A stretch of 64,000 nucleotides of DNA from Hydra vulgaris (Eukaryota > Cnidaria > Hydrozoa > Anthoathecata > Hydridae). This document shows, piece by piece, positions 36,460-47,160 of this stretch. Within the stretch, counting starts at the first letter, position 1. Each line of letters begins with the position of its first letter. The notes under the pieces are model-generated. The model searched no databases and had not been told where the DNA came from. It worked only from the letters and a program-made list of their open reading frames with translations. The position numbers and the translations under genes are program-made. The stretch covers positions 38,430,001-38,494,000 of the forward strand of contig NC_088934.1 in the NCBI RefSeq assembly GCF_038396675.1, written 5' to 3'.

Positions 36460-37343
36460 ATGCATGACACTGTAAAAAATATGAAAAGGTTAAGCAGCCC
36501 ACGCAAGGCATCAATTCGCAACAATAACAGAATGCTAAGAGAAATAACAAAGGAACCAACTCTGTCAGCAAGGAATAATAAAGAAATCCTTGATATCAAT
36601 GTTTTGGAGAGAGCTATATAAAGGAGAATAAAATCAGTTGGATTTTATCGGTCCCACGTGACTAGAAAGCCCTTCATCTCGGAAAAGAACAGAGTCTGTA
36701 AATTGTAGTTTGTAAAAAATATGTTTCTAAGTCTATGAACTACTGGAAAAAAATAATCTGGAGTGATAAAACAAAATTTGAGTTGAAAAATCTCAAAAAA
36801 CGATCAAAAGTTTGGAAACGCTTGGGGAAATCGCTAGATATAAAGACTATCCAAACCACAATAAAACACGGCGATGGTAATCGATGGTTAAGTTATCGGG
36901 TTGTTTTGGCTACAAAGGAGTAGGAAATTTGGTGCTAATCAATAAAAAATTACTGGAATCGAATATAGTATGTTGAAGTTTTCGAGAATAATCTACAACA
37001 ATAAGTAGAGAAAATGGGGCTTGAGAACTCATTCATCTTCCAACAAGATAATGATCCCAAGCATACCATGAAGGTTGCACAAAATTTTTTTAAGGAAAAT
37101 AATATAGAAGTATTAAAATGGCTGGCACAGAGTTCCGATATTAACTCCATGGAAAATCTATGGAATTATTTGGACCAAAAAATTAAGAGAACCCAGTTTG
37201 GTTTTAAGAAAGTAGATTTTTTTAGATCTTATCTAAATGCATGGAATAACATTCCAGTTGATCACCTGGAATCCTATGTGAACATTTTACCAAGGAGGTT
37301 ACAAGCAGCAATTGACGCCAAGGAGTATCATACCAAATATTAA
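36460..37343 (+). pseudogene. Tc1-type DD34E transposase, third lineage
   Basis: Broken frames from about 36460: LSSPRKASIRNNNRMLREIT and VLERAI, then the first catalytic region IIWSDKTKFEL (near 36760), KTIQTTIKHGDGN, a gap with stops at about 36905-37010, and an intact 3' part with FQQDNDPKHTMK and NSMENLWNYLDQK, 34 residues from Asp to Glu, ending AKEYHTKY before TAA. All three catalytic residues can be seen, but at least three stops or frameshifts inactivate it. Terminal repeats were not identified. Confidence 0.85.
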
Positions 37344-37857
37344 GAGCGTTAAAACCGGGCAAACTTTTCAATAAATAAATGAAAATTTTTGGGTATGATT
37401 ACTTTTGTCGGAACATTTTATTACATTTTTAGATAATTTCTGCTCCTGCACCTTCTCTTATGGAAGATTATAAGTAATTTTGTATCATTTTTATAGTTTA
37501 TGTGTACCTTTAACTTTTTGTAAATAAATATTTACAATTATAAAATGTACTGAGTCTTTTTATTATCAATATTATATTTATTTCTAAAGGTATTTGGCGC
37601 CGACGGTATATTCTGAAATTCGTAGAATTCGTATTCTGAAAAAAACTCACTCTTCTATTAGGCCCTTATATAAACCCCCGTTCATTAGATCTAGTTCTAC
37701 TCTCACATCTATTTTGAATAATCAGATAAACCATTTTATTATTAAAATTAATACTATTCATAAAGTCTAATAAAAACTTTAAGTCAGACATTAAGAAAAA
37801 TAGGAAGTATAGAAAGAATAGGGTGAAAAGATACACAGCTTATAGAGAAAATAATAG

Positions 37858-38470
37858 TTAAACAGAAAGTGTCATTTGGACATGGTTAATTTGTTTGTTT
37901 ATATCAGGTTTTAACCATTCTATAAGCATACTATCTTAAAGTTTTAACTCAAACTTATTAGATGTTGAATTTAAAACGGAAAATTACTTATAATTTAATT
38001 GAACAAAGCAATTTTCATTAACATGGATATGTTTATAGATATAAGACTTTTTGTCACTCATATAACGTTCAGCTACCCGTTTTGAAATGGCGATTAGTTT
38101 TGCCTATATAGCAGGAGTTACGCCCTGCACATACGAACTTGTAGACCACAAATGGTTTGAACTCTACAGGAATCGGATCTTTAGAAGAAAAGAATTTTGA
38201 AGTTTAAAAGAGTTTATTACTAATTTAACATTTACAGAACGACGATATCTTTTAGCAACTGAATTCAGTCTTTTTTAGTTGGATAAATCTTGGATTTTTT
38301 TAGTTGGATATTTTTCCCGAAAAAGGCAGTTAAGTCAAAGGTTCTTTGATTTTTGATTGTTATGGAATATTTGTGATAATTTTGTTTTAATAGAAGTTGT
38401 ATACCTTTGAGATTAGCCAAGATGGATACATGTTTCTTTGAAATACTTTAAAACGGTTATTTAATTTAAA
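37858..38470 (-). pseudogene. Penelope-like element: GIY-YIG endonuclease end
   Basis: Minus-strand frames joined across frameshifts read, from high to low coordinate: LTAFFGKNIQLKK (end of the reverse transcriptase region), SVAKRYRRSVNVKLVINSFK, SSKDPIPVEFKPFVVYKFVC, then AGRNSCYIGKTNRHFKT, the GIY-YIG nuclease core in which CYIGKT stands for the usual Y-I-G-x-T strand, SDKKSYIYKHIH, and a final MLIEWLKPDINKQINHVQMT before the stop at 37858-37860. This is the C-terminal organisation of Penelope-like retroelements carrying a GIY-YIG endonuclease. At least three lesions. The reverse transcriptase core is absent from the window. Confidence 0.8.
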
Positions 38471-38673
38471 AGGTGTAATTGTTAAGAACGATTAGCCACT
38501 TAACTGCTTCAACATCTGAGCCTAGTAAAATGATTCAGAAGTGCGCGAAAGATATATACATCTTTCTAGTAGTTCTCAGTCCTTGAATTTTTTTTTTTCT
38601 GAACTTTATAAACTAAAAAGTATGATAATAATATTTAATATAAATCAATAACAAATATTATATATAATTTTAG

Positions 38674-39042
38674 AAATTTTGGTTACTGAAATAAATACGG
38701 ATAACAGTGTTCTACAGATCAACTCATGCAATACAACAGGGGAAATTGAATATCAAAGTGTAACTATATTCAATAAATTGTGGGAAACAAAAACTATTGC
38801 TTTCAATATTTCTACAGAAGAGTGCGACTTCAACAATATAAATAAGTTGTATTTAACTGGACAAAACGGATTAAAGCTTGTATTTGATAGCAGTTTTCAA
38901 TTAAAAACAAAACTGAAAGTTGGCGGAGGACTGTTTACCATTAAATATACCAACAGTGATATTCCAGCTCGATATTTAGGTGGTTTTACATATGATTCGA
39001 AAACTTGCACCACTTCAACACATCAATTTCATTGTCCTGAAG
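38674..39042 (+). CDS. Modular glycine-rich extracellular gene, exon 1 in window
   Basis: An exon of 369 nt with a TTTTAG acceptor before 38674 and a GTAAAA donor after 39042, phase 1 at both ends. It encodes about 123 residues (ILVTEINTDNSVLQINSC, NKLYLTGQNGLKLVF, KLKVGGGLFTIKYT, ending FHCPEG) with several Cys (CNTTG, EECDF, KTCTT, FHCPEG) and N-glycosylation sequons (NTT, NIS), as in secreted proteins. Residues match those of exon 6 (58990-59295) in order: VLQ, an acidic Cys stretch, KLYLTG or KLKLTG, and a closing Cys. It must be preceded by at least one exon upstream because the reading frame enters in phase 1; none was located. The gene as a whole looks like a large surface or matrix protein with beta-rich repeats; no known family could be named. 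Confidence 0.8.
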
Positions 39043-41490
39043 GTAAAATATTTATGAATAAAGAAAATATATAAAACCTTGTTTTTAAAATTTTTATTGT
39101 TTCTATTTTTTATTTACTTATATCGAATCGATAATCGAAAACGAAAGCTTTTATATATTATAAAACATTTATAATCAAAACTATTGCTATTACATATAAA
39201 TATTTAATGAATGTTATGTTTTGCTATTATACTGAATAAAATAATTTTGTTTGTTATTTTTACTTTGAAGTTCATTGGATTATCTTTTTCTACTCTTAAA
39301 CGTTATTATTATTAGCATTATTATTATTATAATTACTATTATTATTACTTTTGTTATTTTTTATTTTTTTAAATGTTTAACTTTATTGGTCAGCGGTAAA
39401 TAAAGTTAAACATTTAAAAAAATAAAAAATAACAAATAAATATTGGTAATGGTGAATGGTAAATGGCTAATTTCAATAGGAAAACATAAATATCAATAAT
39501 AGCAAAAAATTCTCATTCACAATCTTGATATCTAATTAAAAAAACAAGAAAACTTACTTTCATTAACTAAAATTAAAAACTACCCTGCAAAACATGGTAA
39601 GGAAAACTTATGCAATACTACAAAAAAGATGGCTAAAATAAAAGCGCATAAAATTATAAAGTTATGTTGGTTGAATTATGAAGAAGCGCATAAAGTTATG
39701 ATGGACAAATTCTAATTTTAAAGCAGGCCCAACGACACGGGTTTCGAAGTGGAGGGGCACAATCGTCAATTTTTTTAAAAAGTCCTCTTCATCTAGAATT
39801 TTCTTTAAAAAAAAAATGTCCTTTAGAAGAAAAGTGTGCGTTGAGGAAGATGAGGGGAGTGCCCCTGCCCCCCCCCCCCCCGTGTTGTCGTCTCTGTAAA
39901 GAAAATGTTCCTCATTTACTGAATCCCGTCTTTTAAACATAAAGATAGTAAATTATATATAGTAAATAACGGAGAACTGTATAAAGTAAATAACATACAG
40001 TGTTTTATATTGTATAAATCAAATAAAACTAAAAGATAAAAATGATACTTAATCACTGCTTTTTGATTAACAAATCAGTTTATTTTTCTATTTTTATTTT
40101 TTTTCAATAATAAAAATGTATATTTAAAATATAAATACAATTAAAATAGAGATAAAAACAAAACAAAAATGAAATATAAAATGATAGTAAAAATCATAAC
40201 TAAAAAGGCTTTGGTTTATTTTTGAAAGTTTTGTTATAATTTTTTTTTATTGCGATTGTCGCGTTTGCGAAAGTCATAATTACGCAACGCTGAACTTTGC
40301 TAATAAACAAAACAAGAAAGATCAAATGTTTTTCCTCGCAGAGTCTCAAGTTATATAAAATCATAAAGCTTATAAAGCTTATAAAGCATATAAGCCTACA
40401 AAGCTTAACGAAAATCACCGCGAAAAAAAGGGCTTGGGATCTCATACTTCTGTTTTGTAAATAAGTTTAGCGTTGTATAATTTATGAACTAGCGTTGTAT
40501 AAATTATGTTACATGAAATTTTTAAATTCATCAAACTCTAGGTTGTTATATATCATTAAAAAGAGCTTCATTTCAATATTCCAAAAGTGAAAACATTTTT
40601 TAAATCGAACCACCCTACAAAAAGTTATGACGTTTTAAGTACCGGTTTTTTGATATTAGGATTTGTTGAAGAAACTGTGGTCAAAATAAAGTTTTTATAA
40701 AGTAAAACTATTATAACTTAATCAATTCTTATCCGAAAGTTTACATCTTGGTATCAAAAGATAGATACAAGAGTTATCTACAAATTTATAAAGGTCTCTA
40801 GATTACAGGCGTATACGGGGGCAAGAGGGGGCACAAAACCACCATCCATACCGGCAATAAAGACTAACTATATTATATATATAAAAGTGTTTTTTTAATG
40901 AAAATGTAAATTTTTATATACAAGATGTTTTGTAATTAGCTATCAGACCACAGTCAAATATAGAAGTTTCATCATTGTCTTTGGGTGGATGTAAGGGTGA
41001 TGGTTTCAAACACCCTATTATCAAAAATGACTCTTTTTTTTTTATAAATATCTATCTTCATAATTAAAAAGAAATCTAGTATCAAATCAAAAATTATATT
41101 TTACTACTTTAAAACATCACTAGCAGCGCACCCTTTGTTTCAAGGGGTGTAGATGGGGAAGGGGGCGAGTCATCCCCCCCTCCTTTTTTACAACTTAAAA
41201 AAAATATATATTTTGAATGAGATTCGAAAAAATATTTAAATGTAATTAAAATAATAAACTTTAATATAAAAACATCTTTTACCAAAATTCAAAATACATA
41301 ATGCTTAGTTTTAGTTATAGATGGTTCCCCCTCTGACCTGAAAAAAAATTTTAAAAACAAAAAATGTTTTATAATATTATTTTAATTAGTTTACATTATT
41401 AGGCTTTTAGTTAATGAATAAGATATTAAATTCCATTAATGAAACTATATATTATTTATTGTTAACAATAGACATAATGTGAAAAAAAAA
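39043..41490. other. Intron 1, left half
   Basis: AT-rich with no other gene seen. It holds the hairpin at 39353-39433, a C-run at about 39880, a TAAAGCTTA-type tandem near 40362-40405, and G/C-rich patches near 40810 and 41150 that resemble repeat fragments. Confidence 0.45.
39353..39433. repeat. Perfect 35-bp hairpin
   Basis: Arms 39353-39387 and 39399-39433 are exact complements (left arm begins GTTATTTTTTATTTTTTTAA) around an 11-base loop. Confidence 0.92.
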
Positions 41491-41804
41491 TTGCAAGTTC
41501 CACTACTCGCTTTATATTTTTGCAAGTTCCACTACTCGCAGTACATTTTTTTTGCAAGTTCCACAACTTGCTGTAAATTTTTTTTGCAAGTTCCACTACT
41601 CGCTGTACATATTTTTTGCAAGTTCCACAACTCGCTGTAGATTTTTTTTGCAAGTTTCACTACTCGCTGTAAATTTTTTTTGCAAGTTCCACTACTCGCT
41701 GTACATTTTTTTTGTGCAAGTTCCACTACTTGCTGTAATTTTTTTTTGTTCAAGTTCCACTACTCGCAGTACAATTTTTTTTGCAAGTTCCTCTACTCAC
41801 TGTT
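41491..41804. repeat. Minisatellite, about 10 units of 30-34 bp
   Basis: Unit GCAAGTTCCACTACTCGCTG followed by TACA or TAAA and a T-run of variable length; starts at about 41492, 41522, 41554, 41586, 41618, 41651, 41682, 41717, 41751 and 41783. Open frames on both strands (Leu/Phe/Ser-rich; Cys/Lys-rich) are repeat artefacts. Confidence 0.95.
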
Positions 41805-41842
41805 GATTATTATATGAAACTTTTTCATATAATAGTCAACAG
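41800..41842. repeat. 20-bp hairpin at the end of the minisatellite
   Basis: Arms CTGTTGATTATTATATGAAA and its complement with one mismatch around about 3 bases. Confidence 0.82.
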
Positions 41843-42777
41843 CTTCAGAATCATTTTATTTTCTAGTCCAGTAAGAAATAGTAATAGCCTTTCAGTGTTT
41901 TTTAAGTTTTTCTACTCTGCTATTGTGCAAGACTGTCATTGTTGTATCGGAATCATATTATTTATAATTATTATTGATATAGTATGTATTAAGTATAGAT
42001 TATATTATAGTATATATTTAATATATACTATAATATAGTACATATTATATATTAAATATATAATATATTATAGATATAATATACTATAAATAGTATATCA
42101 AATTTAATATACTATAAATATATTATATATGTCTATATATTTTTAGACAAATATTAGAATATTACTAATATATGATATATTTTAAATACATAAAAAAGTA
42201 ATATATTATATTATTATATGATATAAAGCTTTTTAAAAATATAATATGATTGGACTGAGCAAAAAACATGTATTATTGAATTTATAATATAAAACCAATT
42301 TAAATCTTATTAACTGCATATTAAAAAAAAGTTAAACCAAAATTGGTTGAAGAACTATTTAAAATTGCAAATTAACTGTTTTAATTGAAAATTATTAATT
42401 AATAGCAAATTATAAAAGAAATAAAAATATATCATAAAAATTTTTTTTTTTAAATACAATCATGAAGAAATGAATCAAATAAACTTTTCAAGTTTAAATA
42501 AATGAAACCAAAGTCATAACTGAATATAAGATAAGCATTGTAACTTTTTTTGATCATTTTAACAGTGCCTTCTGTCATATTTCTGTAGTAAATTTAACTT
42601 ATATTTTTAAGTTAAAAAAACTACGTGCTAATAATAAAGTTAATTATACTTCTTTATTAATTTTAAGAGCTTTATCTACAGTTGAACTGTAATTAAAAAT
42701 ATTAGGGTTTTATAATTGAACTGTCTCAATACTTAGCATAAAAACTTATAAAAATTGAAATTAACTAAATCATTATT
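41843..42777. other. Very AT-rich intron sequence
   Basis: Repeated TATA/ATAT short blocks at about 42000-42240. No gene seen. Confidence 0.45.
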
Positions 42778-42842
42778 TACTTAATATAATTCAAATAAAT
42801 TACCATTCATTGAATGGTAATTTATTTGAATTATATTAAGTA
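42778..42842. repeat. Perfect 32-bp palindrome
   Basis: Arms 42778-42809 and 42811-42842 are exact complements with a single base between (left arm ends AAATTACCATTCA). Confidence 0.93.
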
Positions 42843-42919
42843 TGATTCAAATAAATGATTTGGAATTTAGAATGATTCAACAAAAAGTAGTGGTAATATC
42901 ATTTATTAAAATGATTTTA

Positions 42920-43329
42920 CCAAATTTCATTGATTTATTTCATGCAGCACATACTCTATTTTGTGCAGCACTTTTGGTACTTAAATTTTTATTTTCCACT
43001 TTTATTTTGAGACATGAGGGGGGGGGGGGGGGAAGAGACGAAGAGCCACTCCAATCTGCATTTAAAAGTATAATAATTGGCTCAGATTTAACTACAAAGA
43101 AAAATGAATAAAAATGAAAAAACAAAAAATTTTTATTATTTCATTTTTATTCATTTTTCTTTGTAGTTAAATCTGAACCAATTATTATGATTTTAAAAGC
43201 AGATTGAAGTTCCTCTTCATCTACCCCCCCCCCCTGTCTCAAAATAAAAGTGGAAAATAAAAATTTAAGTACCAAAAGTGCTGCACAAAATAGAGTATGT
43301 GCTGCATGAAATAAATCAATGAAATTTGG
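42920..43329. repeat. Large palindrome with arms of about 190 bp
   Basis: Left arm from 42920 (CCAAATTTCATTGATTTATT) and right arm ending 43329 are near-identical complements, differing mainly in the length of a G/C run (15-16 G against 10 C) and a few substitutions; about 20 bp of spacer at 43120-43138. Both arms translate to the same apparent peptide in opposite directions, which shows that peptide is not a gene. DNA of this kind can extrude as a cruciform. Confidence 0.93.
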
Positions 43330-43417
43330 CAAGTGCAAAGAAATTGTGTAAACTTAACATCGAGAATAGTATTGCAAAAAAAAACAAGCATTTCTTCAAC
43401 ATTTACTGAATGCACAA

Positions 43418-44038
43418 TAGGGTGGAGCGATTTTGAAAATTTTTGAAATTTGATTTGCCTGAGCAGCAAATCAATATCTTTTGGTGAAAAAAGAACCCTA
43501 CTCTTTTTTTTTTTAGTTTAGATGAGTTCTTGAGGTTCCTCTTTGGATTCTAAATTTTTGATGGGTCCTAATATTGTTTAAATTTTTTTTTCTAAACTAT
43601 ATCAACTTGATACTTAAAAGAAGCAAAATAATATGCTGATTTTGAAAATAATATTTGTTTGTTAAAAAATTAAAATTAATAAAGGAGAGTTGTTTTTTTC
43701 ATTAAAAACCCCCGTCCTCAACAAAACGGGGGTTTTAAGGTATATTTTTGCAAGTATTTTTTTCACTAAAAAATTTTTTTAATAAAATTATTATTTATGA
43801 AACAAGCATTTTTTTCTGCTTTTTTTGAGTCCAAGGTTGATATGGTTTAGAAAAAAAAAAATTCAAAAATATTAGGACCTGTCAAGAATTTAAATTCCAA
43901 AGAGGACCCTCAAGATCTCATCAAAATCAAAAAATTTTTTTTTACTTTTATCTTATAATTAATAGACATTGATTCGTGTCTCAGTAATATTGGTTTTTAA
44001 ACTCTTTTTTTTTTTGCTATGAAAATTGCTCCACCCTA
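43418..44038. mobile_element. hAT-type MITE with 8-bp duplications
   Basis: Ends TAGGGTGGAGCGATTTT and, as complement of the right end, TAGGGTGGAGCAATTTT. Exact 8-bp duplication ATGCACAA at 43410-43417 and 44039-44046. Subterminal inverted similarity continues (CTTGAGGTTCCTCTTTGG against CCAAAGAGGACCCTCAAG). A central hairpin AAAACCCCCGT / ACGGGGGTTTT lies at about 43705-43737. No coding capacity. Confidence 0.92.
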
Positions 44039-44387
44039 ATGCACAAAGTATAACTAAGTTTTTGTCATTTAAAAATCTACTTTAAAACGTTTTTATTGTA
44101 ATCAAAAAGTACAAATTTATAAAGTTAAATTACTCTAGTTTTTAAAAAATATCTATACTAATATATAACTCTAAATAAAAAACCTCAAAATACGTTTCTC
44201 CATCAATAACGAAAAGCAAACTTCAAAAAACGTGGCACAGAATTTTAGCACACATATTGGTTCCGTAAAACGCGTAATTCTACATATCTACGTAGTGCTA
44301 AAATAAAAAAATTCACAAGTTTCAAGCTAAAGCTATAAGTTTTAAGCTAAAAATATAAGCAAAAGTAAATTATTTTTAGTAAATAAC

Positions 44388-44691
44388 TTCTTGCCAAAAA
44401 GTTGCTACAGATTGTTTATAAGTATATCCAAGATTTATGATACTAAAATTTTTAGTATCCAAATCTTGGAGATACTAATAAACAATATGTCTTTAATGAA
44501 ATAATGATAAAGACTTTGATTGGAGCTATATGATCTGCTATTAAAAATTTTCTTTATTGAAAATTTTTCATTGGCAGATCATATAGTTCCAATCAAAGTC
44601 TTTATCACTGTTGACATATTGGGACTTTTTAGTATTATAAATCTTGGATATACTTATAAACAATTAATCTGGAGCAACTTTTTGGCAAGAA
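44388..44691. repeat. Large foldback, arms of about 150 bp
   Basis: TTCTTGCCAAAAAGTTGCTA on the left pairs with the complement of the right end, through GTTTATAAGTATATCCAAGA and AAAGACTTTGATTGGA to the centre at about 44552. The left arm carries a partial internal inverted duplication (TTTAGTATCCAAATCTTGG). No flanking duplication identified. Confidence 0.9.
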
Positions 44692-44937
44692 TTTGTTCCA
44701 GGATTCACCAGTTATTCATAGGTCAGATACCAATAACTCGCTCTATTTACAATTTTTATGCTATATAAGTAATTTACTTGTCACCCTAAACATAAAAATG
44801 TCCGAATGACCTTAAAACGAAGTTGAAAAAATGCGAAACGATTATAAATGACATAGACATAGTGTTAGCAATTATATTTATTATCCATTATTTATAGTCA
44901 TATATTAAATTTAAAACAATATAATATTTGTATTTAG

Positions 44938-45051
44938 GAGTCGGTCCTGGTGCAAATCAAAATGGTGCCACCAATGGATTTGATAAAAATGGAGTGAGCA
45001 TTTGGGGAGAAGATTATGGTAATGGAGATGTTTATCTAGGAGGTAGCGTAG
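44938..45051 (+). CDS. Modular gene exon 2
   Basis: 114 nt between TTTAG and GTGAGC, phase 1 at both ends, so it keeps the frame from 39042. Encodes a Gly/Asn/Asp-rich segment (GVGPGANQNG, GFDKNGVSIWGE, YGNGDVYLGGSVG) of about 38 residues. It reads as a flexible or calcium-rich loop before the GG-strand repeats. No equivalent was seen in the second module. Confidence 0.85.
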
Positions 45052-45229
45052 GTGAGCTTGCTAAAACCATTATTAATGAATTGTGTTAAATTTGATTTTA
45101 AACACTTCGTTTCAATTAAAAACTATACTTATATAACTTAGTTTTTATATAACTTAGTTTAGAACCACATTACAATTTAATGAAATAATTATTTTTGCAT
45201 TAAATATCGTTGCACATAAACACTCAATA

Positions 45230-47160
45230 TTTGAACTTGGTTTTACTTTGCGAATTTAGAGATGACATTTTCGTACGATAAAGTGTTGGCAAGGTTGTTT
45301 TCCATTGAAATCACCATAAGGTTAGTAAGGCTTTCTTCAGTCATTTGGATTTGATGAGAGCAAGCTTACTTCAATTTGGATTTGATGAGAGCAAGCTTAC
45401 TGAAAGAGCGCTCTCTTTCAGCCACTGAGACCGGGATTGTATTAAAAATGCAAAGCAAAATGCAGATTGAAGGTTTTATTGACTGAAAACCTATCTGGTA
45501 GATTCTGTTGAGCAACTAGAAGAAAGACATTCTATTTGTTTAAAAGTATTTGATCGCTTCAGAACATCTAGATGACAGATTTGTTCAATCAACTCCTCTT
45601 CTTTTACATCATTTACGTAGAGATTTGCCAGGACTATGCATTTTTCTTTTTGAGTTTTTCTTCATCACTAGGAGATGGAGAACACCATATGAACAAAAAT
45701 ATATCTGTTATCTTTTGAGCTGTATCCATTCTGAATCTTATCTGTTGGAGCAGCGTGTCAAGAGCAACATAAAATACGTTCACCTCAAAACCCTTTGATT
45801 CGTCAAAAGGTTTTGAGGTGAACATATTTAATGTTGGAAGAAGGCTGTGTTCATGGACTCGCCGTGAAGTGTTTTCCTTTTCTTTGTCTTCTTCTTATCT
45901 AACCCAGATGCAACCAGGCTTGTTTCTTGGAGGATTTGGGGCCAAGAAGAACATAGTTGGTCAAAATCATCATTTAGAGTCTTTAAAAACTTTGTCTCAT
46001 CATCCAAACAAATGCTTTCTGATTGAAGAAGGAGGCAGGCATTGTTGACACATATGAAAGCCTTGAACCAGAAAGAAGTCAAGATAATGAATTCAAATGA
46101 TTGAATCCACTTTTTTTTTTCCTTAACTGAAGTCAGTTGGTGATCTTCTAAATCAAGTTCTTCAAGAAGTTTCAAGGACTTCAGTATTTCTTTTGGTTGT
46201 TTCAACAATGGTCAGACAGCCTCTAAACACGCACTCCATCTTGTTTGGGACAATTGGTGAAGGAACTGCCCAGTTGTCTTAGTTAAAATTTTCTAGCGCA
46301 TGGGGCTACTACTAAAAAGATTATACAACAATTGGATGTTGCCAAAATAGTTCTTGACTACTGTAGAGGATTCTGCAGAATGAATTCCAGCAAGATTGAG
46401 ACTATGCGCACTGCAAGGCATGACAAATCTTGAGGATTTTTCTCAAGAATGATGGCCTGCACTCTTTTGTATACACCGGACATATTAGTCCCCTTATCAT
46501 AGCCCTGACCCCTAAAGTTCTTTAAATCAATTCGGCTTTGATCCAAAATGTCTATAATCAGCTTTCTTCTTGTTCCTTGTTTTTGGTGTCAAGAAACTTC
46601 TTCTAGATGGAACTGAAGTGACTTATTGTGTTTCCCCAACAGCTCAAGGATGGCTAAAAAATTACCATTATCATACTCGTCCAGCATTTTTGATAAACCT
46701 TCACAAATATGAACATAATATTGAAACAAAGATTACATCTATATTAATATTCCGAGCAATATTAAAATTATTTTATGAACATAAACTGCTAACACACCTC
46801 AAAAACTTAGATTTCTCGAAGCTAAATGGAGAGTGACGTCCAGGATGCAGCGTAAAATTTCTTACCACTTAGATGCCTCATTTCTTATTTACTTTTCAAG
46901 TTCTAAACCAATTCTGGCCATTTTCCAAGGCTTCAATGGCTGATTTCCATAAGATGTAGTGATTCTGTGTCGAACATTGCACTGGAGGCTTTTAATCTTT
47001 TCTCCTAGCTTTCACCAATTATATTCCACCATTTTATTCCATCCTTTTATTCCACTATTCCACATCAAGAGGAAAGACTAAAATAAGAATGCGTCTCAAA
47101 CTCACCTGATTATCATCTTCTTCTTTTAAGACCGTTGAAAAATTTGAAGGGAAAGATGGC
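45230..47160 (-). pseudogene. hAT transposase (ZMYM-like/DUF4371) remnant
   Basis: On the minus strand several broken frames line up. Near 46990-46860: SWEKRLKASSAMFDTESLHL. Near 46510: DLKNFRGQGYDKGTNMSG, the catalytic-region signature of hAT proteins with a TTF-type zinc finger, in which RGQGYDxGxNMSG carries an active-site Asp. Near 46200-45830: LKSLKLLEELDLEDHQL and ICVNNACLLLQSESICLDD and FLKTLNDDFDQL. A hairpin (45778-45823) and stops break the rest. Such proteins are cut-and-paste transposases creating 8-bp duplications; this one is dead and lies inside intron 2 of the modular gene, on the opposite strand. Confidence 0.78.
45778..45823. repeat. 21-bp hairpin in the hAT remnant
   Basis: GTTCACCTCAAAACCCTTTG and the complementary arm ending 45823 differ at one position, with a 4-base loop. 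Confidence 0.85.

Noticed and set aside
39662..39940. 92-residue minus-strand protein with a Gly run
   Set aside because: The Gly run is a C homopolymer, and no splice or domain evidence exists; lies in intron 1 of the modular gene.
41491..41804. CRISPR array
   Set aside because: Units are head-to-tail with no unique spacers, only T-runs of varying length, in a eukaryotic intron.
41462..41806. Cys-rich repeat peptides (GTCKK) resembling a small secreted family
   Set aside because: Frames across the 30-34 bp minisatellite; variable T-runs shift frames between units, and no start or signal sequence fits.
42842..43338. Two divergent copies of a 60-90 residue membrane-like protein
   Set aside because: They are the two arms of one palindrome read in opposite directions, with G-runs of different length.
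44520..44768. 82-residue protein on the plus strand
   Set aside because: Falls on the right arm of the foldback at 44388-44691; no domain.
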